Source of the DNA: Lunularia cruciata
Lineage: Eukaryota; Streptophyta; Marchantiopsida; Lunulariales; Lunulariaceae
DNA length: 64,000 nucleotides
Assembly (NCBI GenBank): GCA_948567375.1
Contig: OX419758.1
Location: forward strand, 37,081,001 to 37,145,000
Direction: 5' to 3'
The notes under the pieces are model-generated. The model was not told the DNA's origin. It did not search any database and saw nothing but the letters and a program-made list of their open reading frames with translations. The position numbers and the translations under genes were made by a program. Shown here piece after piece: positions 34,160 through 46,698 of the stretch; positions within the stretch are counted from its first letter, which is position 1; each line of letters begins with the position of its first letter.

Positions 34160-34340
34160 GCAAAATGATAGGTTCAAAAGATAACTACCTCACGACAAGT
34201 TCTATCTACGAAGTGTGAGCACTAATTCAAATTCCTTAGGATGAAGGATAGGATCAAAGGATAACTACCTCAAGAGAAGCTCTGTCACGAATTGTGCCGT
34301 AACTCAAATGCGTTGGTGGGAAGGATATATTGTCCATTAA
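34160..34340. repeat. Tandem duplication, 80-bp period
   Basis: 'ataactacctca' recurs at 34181 and 34261 with matching flanks (aggatcaaag / aggttcaaaa; aactcaaatgcg / aattcaaattcc). Two diverged units. Confidence 0.7.
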
Positions 34341-34404
34341 CACTCACAGCCTACCCTAAAACTCGTGTCTGCTCCACAAAATAAGATCATTAACTTAAAC
34401 CGTG

Positions 34405-34830
34405 GTGGTCTCACTTCTTTACGATCGTCACTCACGTCTACTTTCAATCTGGAAATCTCCACTACCTCTGTAAGAGAACTTTTACACTAAAAGTGCTACA
34501 TACCCATTCGATCACAACTTCATGTGTGAGAGTTCTTCCAGCACTTATTTCTATCTTCAACGCAGGAAGGAGAATACCCTTGCAGGATATCCTCACTTCT
34601 TTACGATCATCACTCACTTCTGTCTTCAATTTGGAAATCACCATAACCCCTGTAGGGTAATCTTTATACAAAGAGTGCTACATACCCATTCAGTGCCAAC
34701 TTCATGTGTAAGACTTCCTCCATGACTTATTTGTCTTTAATTTGGAAAGGAGGTTTCCCTTACAGGATAACCTTTCCACGAGACCTACATACCTACTTAG
34801 TCCCAACCTCATGTGTGAGAGTTCCTCTAC
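34405..34830. repeat. Tandem repeat, about 182-bp period, two and a half units
   Basis: 'tcacttctttacgatc' is at 34411 and 34593, and 'gtgctacatacccattc' and 'aacttcatgtgt' recur in order. A shorter third unit (cctacatacctacttagtcc...cctcatgtgtgagagttcc) follows. It resembles the edge of a small satellite array downstream of eIF4G. Confidence 0.75.
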
Positions 34831-35137
34831 GAAGGACCTTTGCTGCTAGGTAATAGAAGAAAATCTTCTAAGTAGTGTGCATTCATCATAGAGCAAGATT
34901 TTCAACTCAAAGTAAATGTGAATTTATCGCAACACCGTCCGGATACCCAGTCTTTTATAACCAGGTTTCCAATATCGTGGGCGATGCATAATTTATAATG
35001 CATAATACATAATAATGGGACATCGAATGGATGGATGATTAACACATCGAGCAAAACTAGGAAAGAAGTAAGAATATATTCTTTTTATTTTTATTTTTTT
35101 ACCTCACTAATAGTTTTGCTCTCTATCTGTCCTAGAT

Positions 35138-35256
35138 AGTAACCTTAAGTAAACAATATAACAAGTATAGCAAGTAATATTTTAAATATTGAACCTTTAA
35201 AATAAGTTCTAGAGAATGTATTGCTCTATCGTTTATATTGTTTACTTAAGGTTACT
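35138..35256. repeat. Perfect 24-bp inverted repeat with 71-bp spacer
   Basis: 35138-35161 (agtaaccttaagtaaacaat plus 'ataa') is the exact reverse complement of 35233-35256. The arms enclose AT-rich sequence. It may be a stem of a transcript or the ends of a small foldback element. Confidence 0.85.
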
Positions 35257-38200
35257 GTTATACTCCTCTTGAGATTTAACGTGTACTAAGAGGTCCTTTA
35301 TACGAATTTTTTAACTTACAATTCCTTGCTATTTGATACTTATAATATTTTATTTTATTTGTAGCTATAATTTTTGTACTGAATGGTCTGTTTTTATATG
35401 AAGACATTCTATCTTATATGAGAGTGTTGCAGAAAGGTACTTTCTGATTTTAATAATCTTGTCACTAATAATAATAAAAAGGGTGTTGTTTCTTATGATT
35501 TTTTAATTGAAATTTCTTGTATAATAAATTTGTGGCTTTTGATATAATGTCTTGTTGTTCCTTTCAAACATTTTATATTGGTCATTTTTTCTTGTATGAA
35601 TTTATTCTTGATGAATTGGATATAATTATACTTCCTATTTAAGATGTAAATTTTGGTAAATTTATTACTTTTGAAATTGTTGTGTAATTTTATGTACACT
35701 CATTATTATATAAATTAAATTAAATAATTCAATTTACTCAACATGTCTATTATTGGAGTTTAATTCAAATTGCCTAATGAGTGTTGGCCTTAAGTCCATT
35801 ATAATGAAATGGAGAATTGGATTCATAGTTAAATAAGTGATTACATTCATAGTTAAATAAATATTAAAGTAAAGTTAGCACTATTGTCAAAAGAAAAGAG
35901 CAAAATTATAAATATAAGATAATTAAACTACATTCAATCAATTTTGTTGAGTGGTTCATTCAATTCAGTTGAGATCATTGGCCCATGATACCACCACTCA
36001 TACACATCTTAAGAGTAGCAATGAAGTTGAAAAATTAAGTATTTACTCATAAACACTAAATTATATATGTTCAACTAAGTTTTTAGTATGTGATATTCAA
36101 CATAGTTATTATGGAAGAATGTACCTTTTAAAAACATATGAAAGAATGAAAAATAATATTCTTATTATTAAAAATAATACATGCATTTTGAGAGCATTTT
36201 ACTAGATTTGGCTTGAATATTGGTTGGAAAAATCTTATCAAGAGCTTGTAAAAAGGTACCAAAATAGCTTAATCTAGACACCAGTGTACTTATTAATCTT
36301 CCATAGGTTCCAGTGTCTCTTTCTTTATTCTATGCACTAATTGTAAATTTTGAGAAAATAAGACTTAGTTTGTGTGCAAACTCACATAAGTCTTTTTGAG
36401 TTCACAAGTATTGTGAACTCAAAAGGATGTTTGTATTTTTTGAAGTATTTTGATAAAAGCTTTCCAACTATATCAAGATTAGTCCAAGTGCATGCTTCCT
36501 CTAAGAGAAATTTCCTTAAATGTGAGTCTTACCTTCATAACTTTAGGAGTTTATCATTTGCAAAACCTATTGTCATACCATTCTAATTACCTAAGTGCAT
36601 AGAAGACTCTCTTTTTTGGTTGAAACCATCTTGATTTCCAACAACATAACATTATTATAAGTACATACATTCCATTTGAACAGGTTTATCTCTAAACATA
36701 TGAAGTATAGTGCTTCATATCACAATTGAAATATTTGCTCCAATTTAAATCTTGAGGTTCTAAACTTAAAGTTTTCATCTTATATTGAGTTTTCTAGACT
36801 TCCAAATGTTAGTACACATCTGATAGCAAGATTTGGACACACTAAAAAGAGCACTACACAAAATGAACTTATTACAATCTCAATAGTACGCAACCATCAT
36901 ATTTTTATATTTTCCTCTTATCTTAATAATAGTAAACAACCAGCTTTTGATCTTAAAATGCTAATAGCATAATGGTAGTGTATAGGTTCATACTTGTAAT
37001 TTCCTCATATTAGCACAAACCTTACAGTGTGGTGATCATCTAAGAGAATGTATATGCATTTCAATAACCATACAATTCTACTTAAAATATGAGCAAAGTG
37101 GACATATTCTTAAAATTATGTTCAACAATTATACCTTCTTTTAGTACCTTTTGATAACACTCCTAATAACTCATATTTATAACAATAAAACAAATCTTAA
37201 AAAAGGAGTTCAGAGTTTGTTCTTTAAAGCACTTTATATGCATAATTCCAACGATAACAATTTAAGATTTGCATTTAAGGAGCTATCCGTATGATAGTAA
37301 TCACTAGTTAGGTTGTGGCTTTTGAGACTAATCACACTAATATAATTTGTATATGTTATAAGTAAGAAGGAAAGTTTAATTTTACTTTGTGTAAGTCAAT
37401 GGATAACAAGAACAAAGAAGTTAAAGATGATTTTTAATCCACATTATGATGTATAGAATCCTTTGTCTTAGTTAATCAATTTGTAGGAATAAATAACAAA
37501 CAAGAATGTAATAGAAAGATATGTAATACAACAAAGTTATAAAATATTCATATATATTATCTTTAAAGATTGAAAAACATACAAGATACTTCTTCTTATG
37601 ATAGCAATAATTTACCATAAGCAATTTTTCTCATGAAATTCAAGATAATTTGAAAAGCATACTTACTTTGGCAAATTATTAAATTATATGGTTTTTTAAT
37701 CTTATTTTTTACAAATATTTAATTCTAAGAAGTAAATATATACTTAAATGTGATGATTTTGTGGTATACTTTCGTGTTGTTTTAACTAGACTATGCAGTA
37801 GTGTAAAGACAAGATAGATATACTAGAGTATTTAGAAATATCAGCATAATGATATCAAATCACGTCAAATGAGTAGGTTGCTTGCTTATGTAGTTTTGAG
37901 AAACATGATCTATATACCTTCTCAAACACATTGCAAGAGAGTGCAAAATAAAGATGAGTACATGCCTCTTAATAGTTTCTATAAGATAGATTTGTCATTA
38001 CTATGAAGTTAATATGATATATTAATTACATTTTAATTAATTTTTGATTTGGCTAATTAAGTGAAATGTGATAAATTATTTTTTAAATGCCAAAATTCCA
38101 AGTAAATATAGATTTGAAGTTTATGAAGAATCTTGAATTGATAGTTATATAAGATCAAGTTTTTTAAACACTGAACTTTTTTATTTTTTATAATATAAAG

Positions 38201-41200
38201 GTTTTAAATTTTGTAATTAGATTGTTTAATCTTCATACTTATATTATATTGTTATATGAAATGTGCTTTATTTGGGCATGTTAAAAATACTATTTTAAAG
38301 TGAGTCCTTAAGATTTTTAGCGTAGAATGTATCATTAATTGTATAAACAAGACCATCTTGTTATGACAACCTTATTTTTATTTCTTGTATAAATTACTAT
38401 TTAAATTTTGTAGATTGTAAAAAGATTTAAAGAAATAAAAGAGCTAGCAAAGTAGAATACATAGTATTATTTGGATAGATATAATAATGTAGGAACACTT
38501 ATAAATGATATAGATGAAGACAATATTTGTATAGCATATTAAATATTTTCAACTAGTTAGAAAGACAGTCAAGTTTTGTTTTAGTAACAAATATAATATT
38601 TTAGGATATATTTTTTATTTCAATGTATCCAAATTGACACAATCTTAAAATTATAGTTTTTTAATGATCATTAATAATGAGATGGTTTAAAATGTGAGAT
38701 CAAATACTATCTTTGATGGTCGATCTTTGATGGAAAAACTAAAAACAATACTCTATCTTATAAATAAAATTAACTAGAGGAAAAAAAAGACAAAGACAAA
38801 GAATCATATAATTTTAAATAGATATATTGGTGGATGATGGAGGAAAAAACAGATTTTAGAGCATTTTTATATTATATATTCATAACTGAATAGATAACAT
38901 AACTAGCAAAATCAAAAAAGATAAATACTACACATTTCCTTGTCTTATTAGAGTACTTGAAACATCAATATAGTATGGTGAGATGAAGATTCCTTACATG
39001 TTAGCAGGTTATGACATGATTAAATTTATTATAAGCACATTCTGGTTTTTTCTTATTAGTTTATAGTTCACTATTTCATGTGACTAAAGGGAAATTGGAT
39101 CTCTTTATATATCAATGAACTTGCAAAATAATGATGAATATTTATATTTTTTATGTATAAGATCAACCTATAGAAAAGTGCACCTATTAATAATGATATT
39201 TATATGATAATATCATATTATATTATGCTATGCAAAATAATTATGGAGTAAATAAAGATAGTGATATTAATAAAAGTGTTTTTTTAGTTATAACTATCTA
39301 AATCTAGTCAATAATACACTTGTTGATTATAAGGTTAGGATATCAAATATGCTTAGTAATAACAAGTTTATCTTGTGTTGTAAGAAAATACCAAATTATT
39401 ACACTCTATATGGAAAAATGTGTCAATCTTGAGATTAAACTAAGTGAAATTATCTTACAATAGCAATGTTGTGACTTTTCTTTCATGGTTGAATAGCAAA
39501 TTTTTAGAATTTCCTTCTAGATTTTCCATGAGCTTCTAGAATTAATTTAGTTCATATATGCTATCCAATGCTACTATAATGATCTATTATTATAAGGATT
39601 AGTCACTCCTTGAGGCTTTATTTTACAAATGATACATGCATTAGTAAGAAGAACCAATTTTTACCTATATTGTATATTTTTATTTTTTTTCAAAGTTAAA
39701 TTAAGAATCAATATGGAGTTCTAAGTGAAGTGAGAGTTCTACTATATAAATATAATTATTTTAACTATTAGCATGAATTACCTCCAAAATATTTGCTAAC
39801 ATGCTAAATGATGATTTTGAGTCCAAGATTTATTAGAGATTTGGTTTGGTTGATTTATCATAGGATATTTCAAAATTTTAGTTATGTAAACATTATTGTT
39901 CATATTACTCCATAGGATTCTTAAATCTATATAAATAAGTTCTTTATTAGATCTCAGATTATTATATTTGGACTTTTAGATGATTTTTGGATGTGTAAGC
40001 TAGATGTTATAACTCTTCAAGTATGAAAACAGTCACAAAATGACATTATATATGAAATGATTGTTATATTGAATCATATATGAAATATATGACTTTTATA
40101 TATGAATTTTTATATAAGAGTTTTTGGTAAGTGATTATTGCAAATGAGTAGGTTAAGAGGTGGATAATAAATTTCAACTTCCATGTAAATTTTCTTTCAA
40201 AGATTCATATAATACAAAAAAGCTTAGATTCATCATTAAATAATTTGTTTACTTGTTCTTATCATTGACTTTGGTTTCAATTTGCTTAAAAGATCATACA
40301 TTCACTAGTTGTGTTAGTTGCTTATCAATTTGTACATCTGTCTGTCATCATATTGGAAAGTTTGTACTTTCTCAAAGAAAAGACTCTTGTAAGCACAAGA
40401 AGTTAGCTAAGCAATTAACTTATTTCTTAACTTTAAAGATAATACAACTTTCTAGAACTTATCTTGACTAAGTATTTAAGTAACTATTTGATTCATTCAA
40501 CAAGATTGATCATCAGGAAGTATGACATACAAAATACATACATATATAGCAAACAATTTTCATCATATAAGTTTTGGTTATTTCTTAATATTATGAATTA
40601 AATTGTATATCACCCATAAGAATAAAAGGCAATGGAAACTCTATATAAACCAAATAGAGAACTATAGTACATTCCAATCAATTTGAGGGACCATAAATTT
40701 GCAAAATCAATCTAATTGATCTGATTTATATCAAATACTTTTAGATTATTCTAATTATACACATTTTCTATTTATTTATGATTTTTGTAAGATCATAGAT
40801 GAATTTTTTGATCTTGTAATTCATATTGCTGAGCTTATAATTGATGGGTATAGTGGTTACAATTTATGTAGGACCCAATTAAAGACCAAATATTTATGAT
40901 GATTCATTTAAGATTAGTATTGTATAAAGATAAGTATGGGTTATAATGCACTCATAATCATTGTCGTGGATTTGCATGGTAAAAGATATTAGAGATAGAT
41001 ATGATTTTTTATAGAAAATCTTTTAAAACTTATATTATCCCTGTAAGAACGGAGTACTCTTTCAAAAAAAGTATTGATTTATTTTTCACTAAATTTTGAG
41101 ATACTTAAAACTGGTAGGTATTTCCTTCAGTTATATTTAGCTATACAAAATAATGAATTATATAAATATAAATATCAAAGTTAAATTAAGAGATTTAAAA

Positions 41201-42479
41201 GCAAGCAATAGATATCTCTAAGTGACTTTTAAAAGTTTCGATTTTCTACCCATTGATTAATATTTCTATGTGAAGGAAACTAATACCTTAATTACAAACT
41301 CTAAATATGACAAAAGAAAATATTAATAGGCTTACAAGTTTATTACTTGTTGTAGAACACATGGAGTATTTTGAAGAACCAGTTATAGATTGGAGTTAGT
41401 TTTTATATATATTGCACTAGCTTTTGGGCAATTTGCACCCAATTTACTTTGCATGATAATATCAACTTCTTATTTGGGTTTTTGTTTCTTCGGATGAATG
41501 ATGGTGGCGGCATGTAAAGAAATTGATCTAATTTTGTGGATATATTGATTAAGAATACATTATTTATTTAGATATATGAAAGATAGTTTATGATATGAAG
41601 AACCCAAATCAACCTGAAATATTATTATGATAAACCTATATACTCCAATTATTTCCCATTTGTATTTCAACAAGTCAAAGTCACTTTATAAGAAGGAGAT
41701 TTCAGGTTTCACTCCAATAAGTAGAAGTCACTTTATACAAACGATGTCCCCTAACAATCAATAAATTTTGTTAGCGTTTTTGGAAGTCTCTTTATTTTAG
41801 ACTTTGTTTCTAAAAGAGGCATACAGTAAATATAAATTAAACTAAAGATAGAATTTTCATGTGCTCATAGTTCAAAATTGAAGAAGTGTGATTGCAATTA
41901 TAATCCAAGATTCTTTTATTGATATAATTGAATTGTTGCCCAAAAAGAAAAAGAGCTTTAGTATTGACTATCTTGTTTCCATTCTAAAATATAGAATCTA
42001 TTCAACTATACATCTTATGACTAATTTTAATATGATATTAATATCAGTAAATATGATACTTATATTTATACTTAAAATCAAAGTAAAGCAATAAAAATTA
42101 AAAGATCCTATCAAGCCAAACAAGTCTAGCTGAAGCTTAGCATATTCTAAATGTTAAAGAATTGGATATGCTTTAACGGGTGAAATTTAAATGAGAATAT
42201 ACTACTATGTTCTATCACCAAGTATACCTTCTATTAATGTTTTATTTGCTAGTAATAGTTTTATTTCAGTATTCAGATTTGCAAAATTCTCTACTCCTCT
42301 ATTAGCGTTTTTCTTTTCATTGATATTCATAAACAACTGAAGCACGTAAGTAAACTAAATCTTGGAAGCTCTAAATGAATCTTTGAGAACCGTCTAGAGC
42401 TTATCATATATATCAAATAAAGATTGAATACCAATAAATACAAGATGAAGGTTCCAAGATGAAGATTACATGAAGACAT

Positions 42480-42660
42480 GAGATATAAAACCTGGTTATC
42501 TCACGAGTTATTCTCCTTTTGTTATTAATATTTATGTAGAATGGAGTTGACTAGAGAAGAGAGAAATACTACTTTTCATATGAACTTCGCTAAACGAAGG
42601 TACATGACATATAAAACCTAGTTTGTTTCAGTAGTTATTATTCAGAAGAGAATAAACACA
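42480..42660. repeat. Short diverged tandem duplication with TATA-like starts
   Basis: 'atgagatataaaacctggtt' at about 42478 and 'atgacatataaaacctagtt' at about 42605 are each followed by a 'gttatt' stretch, a spacing of about 127 bp, at the right-hand end of the AT-rich block. Confidence 0.45.
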
Positions 42661-43208
42661 CAAAAACTCATGCTCTTTTCCCCTTTTTGTTGTATTTATA
42701 TTTACATCCTTGTTCCGCTTGATGGCGTCTTCCCATCCTTAGAGTTCCCATTTTATGTGGATCCATTTTATTATTTGTTATATTTATACGCTGAGGAATG
42801 GAATGATAGAGAAGTGCGAAATAGGACTTTTACTATGGACTTCGTGAGAAAGAATTACGACAACAATTTTTAATGGCTTTTGGACAATTTTAGTGTATGT
42901 GGTTTAGTGCTTCATTTATCTGATCCATAAAAAATAAAAAATAAAATATAACACAAGAAAGTTGTAATATATCAGTGGAAATAAACACCTACCCTACAAG
43001 AAAAAACAAGAAATATGTCATTTATACGTTACTATTATTAAATCAACTGCAAAAAGGGCACAGAAGGTACATCAAACTCGAAATAAGAGAAGAAAGCCGA
43101 CCTCATAGAACACAAGAAATAGAAGTAAGTAGAACTGACCTAATCATCAGGTACCTGTACTAAACATGATAATTGCAAATTTTGCGTAATCACCCTTAGG
43201 GAGGGTAA

Positions 43209-43601
43209 TTAACGAGGCTCAGTTTCGTCCAGTTGTTCCGGAGTACAAGTACGGGTTAAAAGGAAACGAACTGTAGAATACGGAGAAGGTGGGAGCCATT
43301 TGCGGAAAGTATAGCGAAAGACGACAATGAGGATAGGGGCACCTCTCGATTTGGCGCCGGAGCCATCATTGGTAATCACCACAGAAAAAATTATTGCTGT
43401 TGTGGGAGAAAATTGACGCGAATTTGAAATTGCCGGGCGGCGGGGCCGATCGGACGGCCGCTGATTTGCGATGTGCGAGTCGCGATCTGAAGGCCGCGCC
43501 GAAGGAGGCGTAGCGTGGGAGGTGGTAGAAATCAAGAAAGAAAAAGGCAGCAGTAGCAGTAGCGCGAGGCAGCACATACAGTAGTATTGCTGTGGTGCCA
43601 C
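43209..43601 (-). CDS. Hypothetical protein with a signal-peptide-like start (doubtful)
   Basis: This 130-codon frame opens MAPQQYYCMCCLALLLLLPF, followed by SFLISTTSHA and an Arg/Ser/Pro-rich remainder. The beginning looks like a cleavable secretion signal, and a pyrimidine-rich (minus sense) stretch lies upstream. No family is recognised. The GC-rich, low-complexity surroundings make chance frames likely; another overlapping frame (43366-43983) is equally open. I report it at low confidence because the N-terminus is suggestive. Confidence 0.2.
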   Translation of the reverse strand: MAPQQYYCMCCLALLLLLPFSFLISTTSHATPPSARPSDRDSHIANQRPSDRPRRPAISNSRQFSPTTAIIFSVVITNDGSGAKSRGAPILIVVFRYTFRKWLPPSPYSTVRFLLTRTCTPEQLDETEPR

Positions 43602-43629
43602 ACAGGGGGAGAGGGGATGCGGGGAGATT

Positions 43630-43783
43630 GATTGATTGATTGTTTGTTTGTTTGTTTGGGTGATTGATTGAGTGAATCAATGCATTGATTGAAAGATGAG
43701 AGGAGAGGAGAGGAGAGGAGGGAAAGGAGCGCCATAGCTGGGAGGGGAAGGGGCGTGAGGTTGGGTGGAGGGGGGGGGGGGGG
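43630..43783. repeat. Low-complexity runs: TTGA/TTTG repeats, GAGGA repeats and a 14-G run
   Basis: Short tandem TTGA and TTTG units are followed by GAGGA units near 43698-43720. A run of 14 G lies at 43770-43783, and further GGGGG runs follow to about 43832. The G runs on the plus strand could form quadruplex structure. Confidence 0.8.
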
Positions 43784-44086
43784 CTAATATACTGGGGGAG
43801 AGGAATTATCGTGGGGGTGCTGGGGGGTCCGAAATTGGGCGTATTTTTGCTGGAGGGGTGTGCAAATTTCTTTAGAAATCTTGTATCTTTGGGATAGGGG
43901 GAAGGCATATTTTTGGGGAGTAGTAGAGGAGAGGAGATGGATGTGGGCGTGGGAGGGGCGGGGCAAAGTAGGACCACCCTCATAGACTTGTAAACCCCAT
44001 ACTGAGCAGCGTGGTTAGGGCCATCTGTGGGTGCGAGCGATTGATATTCGACTCAACCTTTTCTGTGCACTTCGAGTGAGAGAAAC

Positions 44087-44112
44087 TGAAAGAAAGAAAG
44101 AAAGAAAGAAAG
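44087..44112. repeat. (AAAG)n microsatellite
   Basis: About six AAAG units. Confidence 0.9.
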
Positions 44113-46698
44113 ACCAGACCTCGGCACCAAACAGTGAAGTGAGTAGTGGCGCCTAACTGTCGGCACATGTCTTCTCCTCTTCTCCCTTGCACCTCCTCCC
44201 TCACTTGTCTTTCTCTTCTCCAGAAAATATCCGTCTCCTCGACCTCGGCATCTCTGGTCCCTGAGATGAAGTTTCGTTTCATGGCCTGTTCCGAAGTTGG
44301 ATATTGTGGTGGTGGTGGTGGTCGCTGGATATCTATACCGTATCGGTGCTGTGCGCTGACTTCTTGATCGATTCCTTCTCTTCTACTACTGCATGGGTTT
44401 CGTTCCTCGTGCGCGCAGTTCATAAGAACAAAGTCAATTTCGTTTGTCACTGTTTTGTTCTGGTGGACAGAAGGTGTCTCGGAGCCTAACTTCCACCGAA
44501 ATGGACTACTTCCGCTCGTTGGCATTCGTTCTTTTCGGTGGACGTTATAACCTCTGATCTGGAGTCTGATTATAGTTCATGTGTGGATATGACTTCAGTC
44601 CGTTTGTCAGTTTGGTTTCTGCATCACTTCTTTGAACCCTCCCGCTCTGTGTTGTAAGCTTTTTCTACCAATTGAATGCCCATTTGTCAATTGTCTAGCG
44701 GGAACAGGGTGCTCTAGCTACTGAATTTCAGTTGTTGCTAAGTCACGGCTGATGTCCCTTTGTAGTTGGTGTCATCTGAAAACTAGTGTTTGAACTACAA
44801 CTCTTTGTGGATTCTTGCTATTCAAAGCGCTGTCTAGCTCCCCTCTTCTTAGCCAGGTAGTGCAGAGGTAAATAATAGCGCCTCTGGTCCCCGTACTGGA
44901 ACCTCTTGTAATGAGGGTTGTATTACTTCATCCTGGTGTGTGCATATAGAGCAACCCAACAACGACTGGCAAACTCGTATGTTGGGGTCGTATTGGGGCA
45001 TTTGAGACGCCTTGGTGTCTTGAAGCGACGAGAGCTGGCTGTCGATATCTGGTGCCGATGCGCGACGTGGAGTTGACGTGGGGGGACCAAGGCAGACCAT
45101 GGCGTCTATACTGGGTAGTGAATGCTAGGTTTGAACGCTTCTTGAACCTTCTTTATCCTGGGTAGGCCGAAACGAGTGTCGCGTTTTTCATCTCTCCCAT
45201 GGCTTCTTGCGTGGCGATGTGGAGCACTTTGTGCCTCTGTCGTTATCAGTATGATGATTGGGGAGCATTCCATCCCGCTCTTCAGTTTCCTTTCCATTGG
45301 TGCGATAGTTGGAGCACACTACTCTGAGGAATTTTGTCTTTGGGCTTATTTGCTACAGCCTAGGGCTCGTCTTGAGTTCCGCTTTCATTCTTCACGAGCA
45401 TTTGGAATCTGGGCCGAGCTCAATCGGCTTACAGGATCTGGTTCTTCCTAGCGTATTAGATGTCCATCGTGAGTGAGAAGGTGGTGCACATCTCTCAGTG
45501 TCTTTCAAGTTAGCAAAGGTAGCAGTCGGACGGGCCTTTTATAGGAACTCCTCAGGTCATACACGAAGGTGGGAGCAGGGCCTTTCTTAGTACTGGCACA
45601 GGTCTGCTTCATGAAGTTTACAGGATCAGGCGATCTGGAGAGACATTGGCCCGTCATCATGGGGTCTCCACTAACAAGGTTCTAATAGTCGAAGTTTTTC
45701 ACTCTTGGAAGGTTGACTAGTTTCACTCTTGGGAAAATTCGGCATGAAAGGCTGAAGAAGGTGCCAGTTAGTCGTGGCTCCCCCATGCGTGTGTTTCAGC
45801 TCCTTTGTCTGTAAAATAAAAGAGCATCTGTACGACGATGCAACAGCCTTGTTACACACGTGTCGGATTTTGCGCTTCTAACTTTCCGTAGGAAGTAGCG
45901 CCATTTATCTAGCACTAATCAGTCAAATGAGCAGCTACTGAATTGCATGGACGTTTCTCGGGGCTAGACACTGTGAACAGTAAGCTAGTCGATTGGACCG
46001 TTTCTCCAAGCAAGACATGTTTTAACGATGTGTCTTCACTAGCTCCATTTTGCATTGTCAACCTTGTGGAATTGCTCCTCTCTTGTGGTGGGCTGGACCT
46101 GGGAGTCGTTCTGTCATACTTTTTCCAACAGTTTTCTCATGACATGCAGATTACAGGCCAAGTGTGTTAGCTACTCATCTTCGGCTTGGTGGAATCGAGA
46201 GGGTGGATAATGGCTGAAGAATCTCCGGTAATTTCTTCACCACCTTGTGCCTGAAAACTGAACATGGAAAAGGATTATATTAGTGTGATTCTTCAATAGA
46301 ACTCAGGATCTTGGAGGCTGTCTTTGCACGTGATTTAATACTAGTTCGTGTTTTCAGTGTGTATCGTAAATTTCATGTTTGTATGAACTACGTGTTGCAG
46401 AGCTGTGAAATCAGCGATTCCACCAGCGAACTCGCTATGCAACTGCTTGTAGTGTTGAAGGACTGTAGAGAAGCGAACAGTGTTGTTTAGATACTTACCT
46501 GGCCAACACCATCCCGTCAAGGACATGGTTATCACATGGGAGTTTGGGAATTGTCGTGGTGACCTCAGTGACGTTGCGATTTGCAGTCTTCAAAAAGGAG
46601 CTGAGTTTGACTTCGATTGATCTGAGAATCCTTGGTCAACTTCCAAGGCAAATTTTCAGTACCAACTATCAGCAACGGGGAGGCGAAGGAAGAGCGAG
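44113..46698 (+). other. Upstream region of the AT-hook gene
   Basis: Balanced-composition DNA without a convincing gene. It contains a (GGT)n run near 44309-44323 and several ...ttctccag or gcgcag sites that could be acceptors of 5'-UTR introns. The long presumptive leader of the gene at 46699 may lie here. The frames at 43980-44525 (minus) and 45176-45451 (plus) are not recognised. A CACGTG box is at about 46327. Confidence 0.35.

Larger units (their letters stand above)
34840..43200. other. Very AT-rich gene-free block (about 8.4 kb)
   Basis: The composition is strikingly AT-rich compared with the flanking gene regions. No frame above about 75 codons appears and no domain is recognisable. 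No plastid or mitochondrial gene was seen. The block starts just after the small tandem array and ends abruptly before the GC-rich segment at 43.2 kb. It may be an old, eroded transposon insertion or AT-rich heterochromatin. Confidence 0.5.

Noticed and set aside
34840-43200. Organellar DNA insertion
   Set aside because: High AT content suggested plastid or mitochondrial origin, but no organellar gene, tRNA or rRNA signature was seen.
43366-44525. Minus-strand frames of 205 and 181 codons
   Set aside because: They overlap other open frames in a low-complexity, C/T-biased strand, with microsatellite-derived residue runs and no domain; probably chance.
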